Source: Nitrosovibrio sp. Nv4
GTDB taxonomy: Bacteria; Bdellovibrionota; UBA1018; CAIMNF01
Reading direction: 5' to 3'
DNA length: 34,655 nt
Assembly: GCA_943327105.2 (NCBI GenBank)
Contig: CALPVV020000015.1
Span: 1-34,655, forward strand
The position numbers were made by a program, and so were the translations under genes. Of the stretch, positions 8,526 to 16,395 are shown piece by piece. Below the pieces are notes generated by a model that was not told the origin of the DNA, did no database searches, and was given only the letters and a program-made list of their open reading frames with translations. Within the stretch, counting starts at the first letter, position 1. Every line of letters starts with the position of its first letter.

Positions 8526-9503
8526 TTAATTTCTCTGCAACCACTCGCGGGCATTTCGGGCACCGTAGGTGATGACCATTTCTGCGCCTGCACGGAAGAA
8601 CGCTGTCCACGATTCAAGGTGAGCGCGTTCGCGGTTGATGAGATTGTGTTCTGCCATGAGCTCGATGGCAGCGTATTCTCCGCTTACTTCATATACTGCC
8701 CATGGAAGTGGAATTTTGGTGGTGAGGTCTTTGATGACATCAAGGTAAGGAAGGCCGGGCTTGACCATGAGAATGTCAGCGCCTTCTTCCATGTCGCGAA
8801 CGCTGGAGCGGTAAGCATCAGTCGGATTCGCAGGGTCGATTTGATAAGTGGCGCGATCTTTCAGTTTCATTTCACCTTTTGGAGCGGAATCGGCTGCAAC
8901 GCGGAAAGGGCCATAAAAGCCGGAGTGAAACTTCGCCGAGTAACTCATGAGAAGGGTTTGATCGAGATTGTTTTTTTCGAGTATTTCACGGATAGCACGG
9001 ATACGGCCATCCATCATGTCACTTGGAGCAACGCAATCTGCGCCCGCTTGTGCATATGCAAGGGCTGAATTTGCGAGAGCTTCAACGGTTTGATCATTGA
9101 TCACGTGATCCATGGAGTCGTTCAAGATTCCGCAATGACCGTGAGAAGTGTAGGAGCAGAGGCAGACATCGACAGAGAGAAAAACGTCAGATCCAAAACG
9201 TTTCTTGATCGCAGTAATTTGATTTGCAGTGAAATCGTAATTGAAATTGCATTCATGTTTGTGACCTGGGACACCAAACAAAAGAAAGCTGTGAACGCCT
9301 TTTTCAAGATCACTTTCTACTTGTTGCAACAAAGAAGTTTCCGTTTCGCGGTAAACACCGGTTAGGCCAGGAATGATTTCTTTTTTGCTGAGCCCCTCAA
9401 CGGCAAATAGGGGCTGAATGAGTTTGTCAGGAGAGATCACCACTTCTTTAGTGAGGTTGCGTAGCGCTGGTGTCAGTCGGGTACGGCGATAGTTCAATTT
9501 CAT
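8526..9503 (-). CDS. hemB: Delta-aminolevulinic acid dehydratase (porphobilinogen synthase), zinc type
   Basis: The enzyme condenses two aminolevulinates into porphobilinogen. Both active-site lysines are visible: near residue 191 in SYSAKFHSGFYGPFR and near residue 248 in ILMVKPGLPYLDVI, the latter forming the Schiff base. The metal-site segment reads VDVCLCSYTSHGHCG with three cysteines, which is the zinc-dependent form rather than the Asp-rich magnesium form. I prefer the ATG at 9503 (MKLNYRRTRL, 325 residues) over the ORF-track start at 9548. AGGAG stands 5 bases upstream, HemB proteins typically begin with a similar YRRxRxxxALR segment, and the longer version would overlap hemC by 37 bp. 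As chosen, it begins 8 bp after hemC. Confidence 0.95.
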   Translation of the reverse strand: MKLNYRRTRLTPALRNLTKEVVISPDKLIQPLFAVEGLSKKEIIPGLTGVYRETETSLLQQVESDLEKGVHSFLLFGVPGHKHECNFNYDFTANQITAIKKRFGSDVFLSVDVCLCSYTSHGHCGILNDSMDHVINDQTVEALANSALAYAQAGADCVAPSDMMDGRIRAIREILEKNNLDQTLLMSYSAKFHSGFYGPFRVAADSAPKGEMKLKDRATYQIDPANPTDAYRSSVRDMEEGADILMVKPGLPYLDVIKDLTTKIPLPWAVYEVSGEYAAIELMAEHNLINRERAHLESWTAFFRAGAEMVITYGARNAREWLQRN

Positions 9504-9511
9504 GGCCACTC

Positions 9512-11038
9512 CTATTCGGCGTCCATCACTACCGGTTCGATTCCGCAAGACCGGAGAGCCGCCGCTGTTTTTCCGGCACCACTAGCGTGAACTTTTTTAG
9601 CGAATTCAGCCTGTTTTTCCGGTGAGCCAAGCTTACTCCAAACTGTTGAAAAGGGTAAGCCCGAACTCCAATAAAGATGGGTTGCATTGAGGATTTTTTG
9701 CGGGATTGACTTGAAGCTGTGTGAGTACGTGGCAATCAAGGTCGTATCTTTGTCGTTGATTGAGCTTTCAGAATGGGTCAGGAAAGCAGTGCTCAACTTC
9801 ATCCGTAGCAGCTGTTTGTTGCGGAAGGTCTGAAAATGGTCGTAACCCTTGTATTCTACCGAACCTTCAACCCAGATTCCTTGTGAAGCAAGTTTGTGCC
9901 AGCTTTTCATGCCGGAGACCCAGATGCGCTTTTGTTGTAGAAGTTTTGTCTCGGTTTCGCCTAGAAATTCGAGAGCTCTAGAGTGCGCAACGAAGCATAC
10001 TTCCGCATTTTGTAGCGCAGTGGATTCTTCAGTTAATAGCGGTTTTTGATGAAACTCGAATAATTCGCCGGCTTCGACTTTGGTGAACTCATTCATTGAA
10101 TACGGGACTCGGCCGATATTACGGATTTCTTGTTCGTATGCCCCGTTCGGCCGTTCGCCACGAATGTAAAGTTTTCCGCCGTATTTGTTGGCGATGAAGT
10201 TAGCACCTAGTTTCTGGTGGCAGCCGCCACCCCATTCTTGAAGTATTTTACGTTCTTCTTGTACTGCGGTTAGAGTTTCTTCGTGATGAAGTTTTTTCAA
10301 TGCGGCGAGAACGTTGTCACGATCGAGGTGTCCCTCGATAGCCAAAGCGCCTTGAGCTGGTGCTGTAGGACATTCGCGGATTGGTATAACCATGATCTTT
10401 GCATGTTCAAGCAGTTTCCAAAGTTCGAGTGATGCTTTCGCGTCAAGTGCAAGTCTTTCAAGGCCGGCAAATGCAAGCACAACACCATCAAGTTTTCGAT
10501 CGGTGCCTTCGGTTTCATGAATGCGAGAGAGACGCGTGTTCACATTTCCGCGAATCTGAACAAACTCAAGTTCAGGTTCTTTTTCAGCCGAAAAGCGAGG
10601 CAAAGCATTTTTGAGAAAAGCCGGGATCAAGGTGAGTCGGCGCGGAGAGGAGGTTCCGATTCTGATTTTTTTACCTTCACGAAGACGATCGATTGTCGTT
10701 TCATGAAATAAGATGACGTCGTGTTGCAGTTCGCGCGCTGGAACGGCTGCCAGTTTGATTTTTGATGGGCGATCAAGACTCAGGTCTTTCATGGAGTGAA
10801 CCGTGAAATCGACACGACCATCCAGTAGTGCGTGATCAAGTTCGGCAGTGAAGAATTCTTTTCCTTCAATTTGACTCAGGGGTTTATCAAGAATCTTGTC
10901 GCCTTGAGTGTCGATACCGACCAACTCGACTGTGATTCCTGGGTTTAGTTTTTCAATTTCACGAGCGACCCATGAGCTTTGAGCCCAAGCCAAAAGTGAA
11001 CGTCGAGTGCCTAGTTTTAATGTGCGGGGTAATTCCAT
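9512..11038 (-). CDS. hemC: Porphobilinogen deaminase with C-terminal uroporphyrinogen-III synthase-like region (HemC-HemD fusion)
   Basis: Residues 1 to about 310 are hydroxymethylbilane synthase: TRRSLLAWAQS, the catalytic Asp near 85 in FTVHSMKDLS, the arginine-rich IGTSSPRR and QIRGNVNTRL, and the dipyrromethane-anchoring Cys near 273 in GGGCHQKLGA. The protein is 508 residues against the usual 300-320. The extra 190 or so residues have features expected of a divergent HemD: alternating strands such as RIWVSGMKSW and HLYWSSGLPFSTVW, and a terminal GKTAAALRSCGIEPVVMD that resembles the end of HemD proteins. No separate hemD is in the operon. The hydroxymethylbilane synthase assignment is firm; the HemD part is inference. 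It begins 12 bp after hemA. Confidence 0.93.
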   Translation of the reverse strand: MELPRTLKLGTRRSLLAWAQSSWVAREIEKLNPGITVELVGIDTQGDKILDKPLSQIEGKEFFTAELDHALLDGRVDFTVHSMKDLSLDRPSKIKLAAVPARELQHDVILFHETTIDRLREGKKIRIGTSSPRRLTLIPAFLKNALPRFSAEKEPELEFVQIRGNVNTRLSRIHETEGTDRKLDGVVLAFAGLERLALDAKASLELWKLLEHAKIMVIPIRECPTAPAQGALAIEGHLDRDNVLAALKKLHHEETLTAVQEERKILQEWGGGCHQKLGANFIANKYGGKLYIRGERPNGAYEQEIRNIGRVPYSMNEFTKVEAGELFEFHQKPLLTEESTALQNAEVCFVAHSRALEFLGETETKLLQQKRIWVSGMKSWHKLASQGIWVEGSVEYKGYDHFQTFRNKQLLRMKLSTAFLTHSESSINDKDTTLIATYSHSFKSIPQKILNATHLYWSSGLPFSTVWSKLGSPEKQAEFAKKVHASGAGKTAAALRSCGIEPVVMDAE

Positions 11039-11050
11039 TGTGGTTTGCCT

Positions 11051-11980
11051 TTAGTTGAATACAGCCAAGTCTTCCCAGCCATGAGCGATGTGAATCGAGC
11101 GGGATAGACCGCGAAGTAAAGCTCTTTCATGACAGGCCTGAATGGCTTGACGGACCTGCTTTTGGCGGATTTCGCCTTGTTCTTTTTCCATTTCGAAAAG
11201 ATCGGTTAGTGACAGGGAGTGGAAAGGAAGAAGTTTTGTGTCTTTTGCTTGTGCGCCGAGATGAAGGACTTTGGTACCGGGGATGAGATTCGTGGCAACT
11301 ACATCTTCGATTGATGAGCCTGATGGTGTTGCAATGACCACGATGGTTGCGTTCGAAATCGCTTGGGAAAGTGCTGTGCTGTCAGTGGAGAGCGCAGCCG
11401 TAAGGCCTTTTTTTGCCAAGTCAGCGCCAAGGTCGTTCAGTCGTTGGCTGCTGCGGTTCCAGATGGTCAAGTTTGAATCTGCAAAATAAGGAGCAACGCT
11501 TTTAGAAATATCGCCTGCACCAATGACTAGGACTCGATCGGCTTCAGTTGGATTCATTAGTCTTCTGGTGAGAGCACCGTAAGTGTTACCGCCGATGCCT
11601 TGTAGATAATATGCACGAATTTCTTTTGTATCTTCGAGCAGTTTTTGGAAGATGATATTGAGTGAATGGTAAAGGTCAGGCTTTTCAATCGAGAGATTTT
11701 TAAAAGCAGTTTTTACTTGGCCGAAAACATCGGTCTCGCCTTTGATTTCACTTTCAAGCCCACAGGCAAAACGAAGTAAGTATTCATATGCATCGGCACC
11801 GATGAAATGGCGTCTACTTTGAGAGAAGAAAGTTTTGCCATCTTTGTCGGTTGAGGTTAAATAAAGGCTGCGCTGACAGGTATGAATTTCAAAGCAATTG
11901 AACGCCGGACGAAAATTCGAGTTTGGTTCGAATTCCGCGATCACAAAGTTAGCAATCTCAAGCTGTTCGGGCTGCCACAT
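11051..11980 (-). CDS. hemA: Glutamyl-tRNA reductase, short divergent form
   Basis: The enzyme reduces glutamyl-tRNA to glutamate-1-semialdehyde with NADPH. The catalytic-domain signature is present in altered form: FEIHTCQRSLYL with the nucleophile Cys near residue 35 (usual form STCNRTE-Y). Then GLESEIKGETDVFGQVKTAF matches the family GLDSMVLGEPQILGQVK region, and the Rossmann segment RVLVIGAGDISKSVAPYF matches the NADPH domain. The protein has only 309 residues against about 420. It lacks the usual N-terminal GxNHKTAP strand, and most of the C-terminal dimerisation domain is gone. An in-frame TGA lies three codons upstream, so no longer start exists. There is no clear ribosome-binding site. 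It heads the heme operon. Confidence 0.88.
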   Translation of the reverse strand: MWQPEQLEIANFVIAEFEPNSNFRPAFNCFEIHTCQRSLYLTSTDKDGKTFFSQSRRHFIGADAYEYLLRFACGLESEIKGETDVFGQVKTAFKNLSIEKPDLYHSLNIIFQKLLEDTKEIRAYYLQGIGGNTYGALTRRLMNPTEADRVLVIGAGDISKSVAPYFADSNLTIWNRSSQRLNDLGADLAKKGLTAALSTDSTALSQAISNATIVVIATPSGSSIEDVVATNLIPGTKVLHLGAQAKDTKLLPFHSLSLTDLFEMEKEQGEIRQKQVRQAIQACHERALLRGLSRSIHIAHGWEDLAVFN

Positions 11981-12016
11981 AGGTTGAAGTCAGTGTAAAA
12001 CAAAACCCCTTCGCAA

Positions 12017-12045
12017 TTGTCATGGAAGTGTCAAAGCGATAAGGT
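12017..12045 (+). promoter_or_regulatory. Candidate sigma-70 promoter for the glycosyltransferase operon
   Basis: TTGTCA (12017-12022) and TAAGGT (12040-12045) are separated by 17 bp and stand just upstream of the glycosyltransferase ATG at 12064. This lies in the 83-bp divergent region that must also contain the hemA promoter. For hemA I see only TACACT close to its ATG, with no matching -35 element. Support is by eye only. Confidence 0.45.
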
Positions 12046-12063
12046 CTTTATTGAGGAATATTT

Positions 12064-13059
12064 ATGAAAATCGTCATTTTTCATCCTGTTGTATTGCCCG
12101 TTCTTCATTATGGTGGAACCGAAAGAGTGGTCATGTGGTTAGTCGAGGCTTTGCACAAGTTTGGGCATGAAGTGACGGTTTTTGCCGCTCAAGGAAGTAA
12201 GATGCCCGAGGGGATCGAGTGCATGACCGATCGGGTTGAGTTGATCAGACGAGCAGATGAATTTGATGTCATGCATGCCTTTACTAAGGCGGATGATGAA
12301 TTGATTAAAGCATTTCGAGGCCGTTATTTGGTTACGATTGGTGGCAATGGTCAATTGGGCGAAAAGTTCCATTCGAACACCGTATTTGTGAGTCAAAACC
12401 ACGCCAAGCGTCACGGTGCAACGGCATTCGTTTATAATGGACTGGATGTAGGTGACTTTAAGGTGACTCCTTTGCCTCGACCAGACCACTATTTATTTTT
12501 ATCGAAGACCTCTTGGCGAGTGAAGAACCTGAAGGGGGCAATTCGTTTGGTTTCTCTTGCAGGAAAGAATCTTTGGGTTGCAGGTGGTAATGGGCCGATT
12601 TGGTTGAAGGCTCTAGTGCAGCTGAAAAAGATTTTTGGGAAAAATTGGAAATGGGTAGGTTCTGTTGATCAAAAATCAAAAGCTGAATTTCTTGAAGGCG
12701 GTAAGGCAATGGTGTTTCCGATACTTTGGAATGAGCCCTTTGGAATCGTGATCACGGAAAGTCTCGCCTGCGGAACCCCGGTATTGGCACATCCTTATGG
12801 ATCGGTGCCGGAGTTATTGGAGTTTGCGCCACAATGTTTGATGAAATCGGAAGAAGATTGGAAAAAAGCATTTTCTGGACAGATTGAGTTGCCTACCCCG
12901 GAAGAATGCCGTGCTTGGGTAGAGAAAAATTTCACCAAGGAAAAAATGGCTGAAAACTACCTTAAACTTTATGAGATTGTGAAGTCGGGCAAGTCGCTCA
13001 ATGATCGTGAACCGGAAACTTTGGTTACTGCCGAAGATATTGGTGGGGCCAATCTTTGA
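12064..13059 (+). CDS. Family 4 glycosyltransferase (GT-B fold)
   Basis: The 331-residue protein has the two-domain GT-B layout. The N-terminal domain opens with HPVVLPVLHYGGTERVVMWLVEAL and GHEVTVFAA, typical of GT4 enzymes that bind acceptor near a glycine loop. The C-terminal nucleotide-sugar domain has NEPFGIVITESLACGTPVLA, the E-x7-E motif that binds the donor, followed by GSVPELLE. No signal or membrane segment is present, so it probably works at the inner face of the membrane or in the cytoplasm on lipopolysaccharide, another glycan or a small acceptor. The specific substrate cannot be inferred. GAGGA lies upstream of the ATG. The stop overlaps the TTG start of the RNase H gene by 4 bp. 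Confidence 0.88.
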   Translation: MKIVIFHPVVLPVLHYGGTERVVMWLVEALHKFGHEVTVFAAQGSKMPEGIECMTDRVELIRRADEFDVMHAFTKADDELIKAFRGRYLVTIGGNGQLGEKFHSNTVFVSQNHAKRHGATAFVYNGLDVGDFKVTPLPRPDHYLFLSKTSWRVKNLKGAIRLVSLAGKNLWVAGGNGPIWLKALVQLKKIFGKNWKWVGSVDQKSKAEFLEGGKAMVFPILWNEPFGIVITESLACGTPVLAHPYGSVPELLEFAPQCLMKSEEDWKKAFSGQIELPTPEECRAWVEKNFTKEKMAENYLKLYEIVKSGKSLNDREPETLVTAEDIGGANL

Positions 13060-13754
13060 AGCCGTACATCATCGTTTCAGATGGAGCCTGTTCAAGAAAT
13101 CCCGGCCCGGGCGGGTGGGGGATGATTCTAGTCACGCCCGATGATCGAGTCTTGGAGTTTGGTGGAAACGAAACCGAAACGACCAATAATCGAATGGAGA
13201 TGATGGGGTTTTATCGGGGCTTGCAAGAAGTTTATAAACTGGAAAAGAAAAAGCATCTGTCGACAGCCATTCATTTTATTTCTGATTCAAAATACGTCAT
13301 TGACGGTGCTTCCAAGTATGTGGCGAATTGGTCGAGAAATGCTTGGCGGACTTCAACCGGGTCTGAGGTTAAGAATCAGGATCTTTGGGAAAAAATTCTA
13401 AAAGGTTTCACTGAGCTGAAGAAATTAAGAATGAAGATCGCCTATGAATTGGTAAAGGGGCATTCCGGTCACGATGCAAATGAACGCTGTGATCAAATCG
13501 CAGTTGCATTTTGCAAGGATGAGCCCGTCGAATTGTTTATCGGGGAATTGTCTGATTATCCCGTGAGCGTGGGAACTCATCAAAACGTTGAAGAGTTTAA
13601 GACGACTTATTTGAGCTACGTTGATGGTGTTTTGTCCAGGCATTCGACTTGGGACGAGTGTCAAAAAGCAACTATTGGAAAGTCCGGAGCAAAATACAAA
13701 AAAGTGACCAACACAAAAGAAGAGCGCGATACGCTAAAGTTGTGGGGTCTTTGA
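13056..13754 (+). CDS. rnhA: Ribonuclease HI with C-terminal hybrid-binding (viroplasmin) domain
   Basis: The enzyme cleaves RNA in RNA-DNA hybrids. Residues 1 to about 155 are RNase HI, with all acidic catalytic positions visible: D9 in VSDGACSRNPGPGG, E48 in NNRMEMM, D77 in FISDSKYVIDG, and D146 with the flexible-loop His in GHSGHDANERCDQIA. After a linker, residues about 185-232 (YLSYVDGVLSRHSTWDEC...GAKYKKVTNT) match the hybrid-binding domain of RNase H1: the Trp-x-Glu-Cys and A-K/R-Y/F-K-K signatures. That domain is normally N-terminal, so the order here is swapped. The start codon is TTG and overlaps the glycosyltransferase stop. Length is 232 against about 155 for plain RNase HI. Confidence 0.92.
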   Translation: MKPYIIVSDGACSRNPGPGGWGMILVTPDDRVLEFGGNETETTNNRMEMMGFYRGLQEVYKLEKKKHLSTAIHFISDSKYVIDGASKYVANWSRNAWRTSTGSEVKNQDLWEKILKGFTELKKLRMKIAYELVKGHSGHDANERCDQIAVAFCKDEPVELFIGELSDYPVSVGTHQNVEEFKTTYLSYVDGVLSRHSTWDECQKATIGKSGAKYKKVTNTKEERDTLKLWGL

Positions 13755-13774
13755 ACCCATGCTAGACTTTTTGC

Positions 13775-15319
13775 ATGAGCAATATTCTCTGTCGCAATCC
13801 TCGCACCGGCGTAATACTTAATGAAATTCCGAAAACTCCGATCGAGAGTTTGCCTCAAGTTTTTGAGCGAGCAGCACGAGCTCAGCAACTTTGGTCCAAG
13901 GTTTCACTAAAACAACGTATTCGAAAAATGATTCACCTTCGTGAGGTTCTTTGTCGAAGACTCGATGAGATGGCTCAGGTGATACATGAAGAAAATGGAA
14001 AGCCGGCGATTGAGGCGATAGCCTGTGAGTTGGTTCCTTCGATGGAGTTGATTTCGTATTATATTAAAATCGCTCCGAAAAAACTTAAGAATAAAAAAGT
14101 AAAATTCAGAAATCCATTCATGAATTACCGTAAAAGTACCGTGGTTTACCAGCCGATGGGGACGGTTGCGGTGATTTCACCTTGGAATTATCCATTCTTG
14201 CTCGCCTTTGGTGATTTGGTTTGCGCATTGCTTGCAGGAAACGCGGTGGTCTTCAAGCCAAGTGAGCACACATCATTTGTTGCTCAAAAAATGCATGAGC
14301 TTTTTGAAGAGGCTGGTTTTCCGGTGGATATTTTGCAAACCGTTTACGGTGAGGGCGACCTTGGGGCAGCCATCATTGATCAAAAGCCGGCGAAAGTCTC
14401 ATTCACCGGTAGTGTTGCTACGGGTAAGGCAATCATGAAGCAGGCCTCTCAGTACCTGATTCCGGTTTGCCTTGAATTGGGCGGAAAAGACGCCATGATT
14501 ATTTTGCCAGATGCGAATCTCGATTATGCAACTTCTGCGGCTTTGTGGGGTGGGTTCACCAATTCAGGTCAGGCGTGTGCTTCGACAGAGCGACTTTTAG
14601 TGCATGAATCAATTGCCTCTGCATTCGTTGGCAGGTTGAAGGAAAAACTGGAACTGCTTTCGGTTGAAACCGATATCGGTGTTTGTACGATCGAAAAGCA
14701 AAAGCATATTTATGAAGAGCATTTGGCGGATGCAAAAAAACGAAACCTTGAGATTTTGCTGGGGGGAGAATTTTCATCTGATCGGACGCGATTATTGCCG
14801 ACATTGGTGAGCGGCCAGGGTGTGGAAGATTCAAAAATCTATATCGAAGAAACTTTTGGACCAGTGATCGCAATTACCACTTTCAAATCGGTGCGAGAAG
14901 CCATTGAAAAAGCAAATCGTAGTCCTTATGGGTTATTGGCTAGCGTGATCACCGAAAACATTTCATTGGCTGAAGAAATCGCTCTTGAATTGCAAGTGGG
15001 TACGGTGACGATCAATGAAGTCTTGTTTACAGCTGGAGTTCCAGAAACCCCATGGGGTGGAATGAAAGACAGTGGCTTTGGTCGTAAGCACTCTGAAAAT
15101 GGACTTTATGAATATGTGAATCAAAAGCACATCAACAGACCACGTTACGGAATTTTGACGTTTAAGTCTTGGTGGTGGTATCCGTATTCGAATTATCAAA
15201 AGCAGTTTTTTCATGCTTGGGGTGACATGTATGGAGGCGGAATGTTGGATAAGTTATTGAAGCTTCCACATTTACTTTGGACAATGCTGCAGTTTTTGAA
15301 AAATGAACCGAGGTTGTAA
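13775..15319 (+). CDS. NAD(P)-dependent aldehyde dehydrogenase
   Basis: This 514-residue member of the aldehyde dehydrogenase superfamily oxidises an aldehyde to its acid. Motifs run in order: the cofactor-binding VISPWNYPFLLAFGD and VFKPSEHT, the FTGSVATGKAIM turn, the general-base Glu in LELGGKDAMIILPDANLD, the nucleophile Cys in NSGQACASTERLLV, and the ETFGPVIAI cofactor-binding segment near the C-terminal third. The C-terminal tail (WWYPYSNYQKQFFHAWGDMYGG) is aromatic and longer than usual, as in membrane-associated fatty-aldehyde-type enzymes, so a long-chain aldehyde substrate is possible but not shown. It starts 20 bp after rnhA and its stop overlaps the ferredoxin-like gene by 1 bp. 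Confidence 0.93.
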   Translation: MSNILCRNPRTGVILNEIPKTPIESLPQVFERAARAQQLWSKVSLKQRIRKMIHLREVLCRRLDEMAQVIHEENGKPAIEAIACELVPSMELISYYIKIAPKKLKNKKVKFRNPFMNYRKSTVVYQPMGTVAVISPWNYPFLLAFGDLVCALLAGNAVVFKPSEHTSFVAQKMHELFEEAGFPVDILQTVYGEGDLGAAIIDQKPAKVSFTGSVATGKAIMKQASQYLIPVCLELGGKDAMIILPDANLDYATSAALWGGFTNSGQACASTERLLVHESIASAFVGRLKEKLELLSVETDIGVCTIEKQKHIYEEHLADAKKRNLEILLGGEFSSDRTRLLPTLVSGQGVEDSKIYIEETFGPVIAITTFKSVREAIEKANRSPYGLLASVITENISLAEEIALELQVGTVTINEVLFTAGVPETPWGGMKDSGFGRKHSENGLYEYVNQKHINRPRYGILTFKSWWWYPYSNYQKQFFHAWGDMYGGGMLDKLLKLPHLLWTMLQFLKNEPRL

Positions 15320-15624
15320 TGTCAGTAAGGTTTTATCGAAAAGGAATTCTGGTGTCTGAGGTTGAATGTTTCCAGAGCTTGAACCTGCTTGCACATGCAC
15401 AGATGGAAGAAGTGGAAACCGGCAGTGAGTGTGGTGGCCATGGCCGTTGTGGCAAGGATCGGATTTGGATACCTGAAGAAGATCGTAAAAAGCTGAATGC
15501 GCCCACCTTTCCAGAAACGAGATTGTTATCAATCGAAATGATTGACAGCGGATGGAGGCTCGCCTGTCAAACTTTCCCCGCTTTGGATGGAATGCAGATC
15601 ACGGTAAAATTTGATGCAGATTAA
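15319..15624 (+). CDS. Ferredoxin-like [2Fe-2S]-fold protein with one cluster cysteine missing
   Basis: The 101-residue protein looks like a plant-type [2Fe-2S] ferredoxin of the GGxGxCG subclass: N-terminal strands, then SECGGHGRCGKDRIWIPEED, then LACQTFP before the last strand. The usual pattern is C-x5-C-x2-C with a distant fourth Cys. Here C38 and C44 are present, the third position is Asp47, and the fourth is C83. A further Cys17 lies in the N-terminal strand. The cluster may be absent, Asp-ligated or completed by another cysteine; I cannot decide. Coupling by 1-bp overlap to the aldehyde dehydrogenase suggests the two work together or are at least co-expressed. Confidence 0.78.
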   Translation: MSVRFYRKGILVSEVECFQSLNLLAHAQMEEVETGSECGGHGRCGKDRIWIPEEDRKKLNAPTFPETRLLSIEMIDSGWRLACQTFPALDGMQITVKFDAD

Positions 15625-15687
15625 ACCGATCTTATGTGTAAAATAGATAGGGTCGATGTCTACCTTTGGGGTAGCTGTAAGGAGACC

Positions 15688-16323
15688 GTGAAAAATAAAG
15701 TTTGGCCAAGGTTGGCCGTTATTATCCTAATGACGACTTTGTTCGGAACGCCTGAAGCTCATGCTGCTTTCGGGTTTTTGAAAAAACTGGGATTTACTAC
15801 CATGCTCGGAGCCGAGGGTGGTCTGGGAACCATGGGTGACGGCAGTGCCAATGTGAATCGTTCAATGTCCAGTTTTGGCCTGCACATGATGCCTTCCATG
15901 AAGTTTGGAAACGTATTTATCGGACCAATGGCTCAATACCGTTTTGTGGGGCAAATGACTGATCCGGCTACGGTAGGTGACATCAACCTTGGTGGTTCTG
16001 GTTACGATGTGGGGCTTGGGATCGGCTTTTTGATGGGGAGTTTTGTGTTTCGCGGTTCTTATGATTTGGTGGGTTCCAATGCGCTATCGTTGCCGACAGC
16101 CAGTGGAGAATCCTCCATGTATCAAAAATCGTCTGGTTTCACCGCTATTTTGAGTTATCGAATCAAGCAAAATTCTCGAGTATTGATCGACTTGTACGTG
16201 TCTCAGCATAGCTTCAAAGAGCAATCACTATCAGGGGCAATTTCGGATATTTCGTCTTCCCCGATGAAGCAGTTGTTTTACTCGCTTGGCTTATCGTTTC
16301 AGCTAGGCGGGATTAAAAAGTAG
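15688..16323 (+). CDS. Probable outer-membrane beta-barrel protein
   Basis: I do not recognise a named family. I choose the GTG at 15688 because it gives a good signal peptide (MKNKVWPRLAVIILMTTLFGTPEAHA, cleavage before AFG) and has AAGGAG just upstream, although the gap of 3 bases is short. The ORF-track ATG at 15634 would put 18 charged residues in front. The mature part shows alternating strands with Gly and aromatic girdles (MMPSMKFGNVFIGPMAQYRFV, YDVGLGIGFLMGSFVFRGSYDL) and ends FYSLGLSFQLGGIKK, with an aromatic-rich last strand as in small OmpX/OmpW-like barrels. A short hairpin (CTACC/GGTAG) just before the ribosome-binding site might affect translation. Confidence 0.75.
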   Translation: MKNKVWPRLAVIILMTTLFGTPEAHAAFGFLKKLGFTTMLGAEGGLGTMGDGSANVNRSMSSFGLHMMPSMKFGNVFIGPMAQYRFVGQMTDPATVGDINLGGSGYDVGLGIGFLMGSFVFRGSYDLVGSNALSLPTASGESSMYQKSSGFTAILSYRIKQNSRVLIDLYVSQHSFKEQSLSGAISDISSSPMKQLFYSLGLSFQLGGIKK

Positions 16324-16359
16324 TTTGATTCAAAGAGATTCGTTCATCTTTAAATTTCA

Positions 16360-16389
16360 TGGACAGTTGGTCGGCTATCGACGTATGAT
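16360..16389 (+). promoter_or_regulatory. Sigma-70 promoter of rnpB
   Basis: TGGACA (16360-16365) and TATGAT (16384-16389) are separated by 18 bp. The predicted start, about 7 bases after the -10 element, coincides with the first base of the RNase P RNA helix P1 at 16396-16397. The agreement of promoter and RNA end makes this convincing. Confidence 0.7.
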
Positions 16390-16395
16390 TCGCCT

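Noticed and set aside
8490-9068. 192-residue plus-strand ORF opposite hemB
   Set aside because: It is a shadow of hemB with no start signal or domain.
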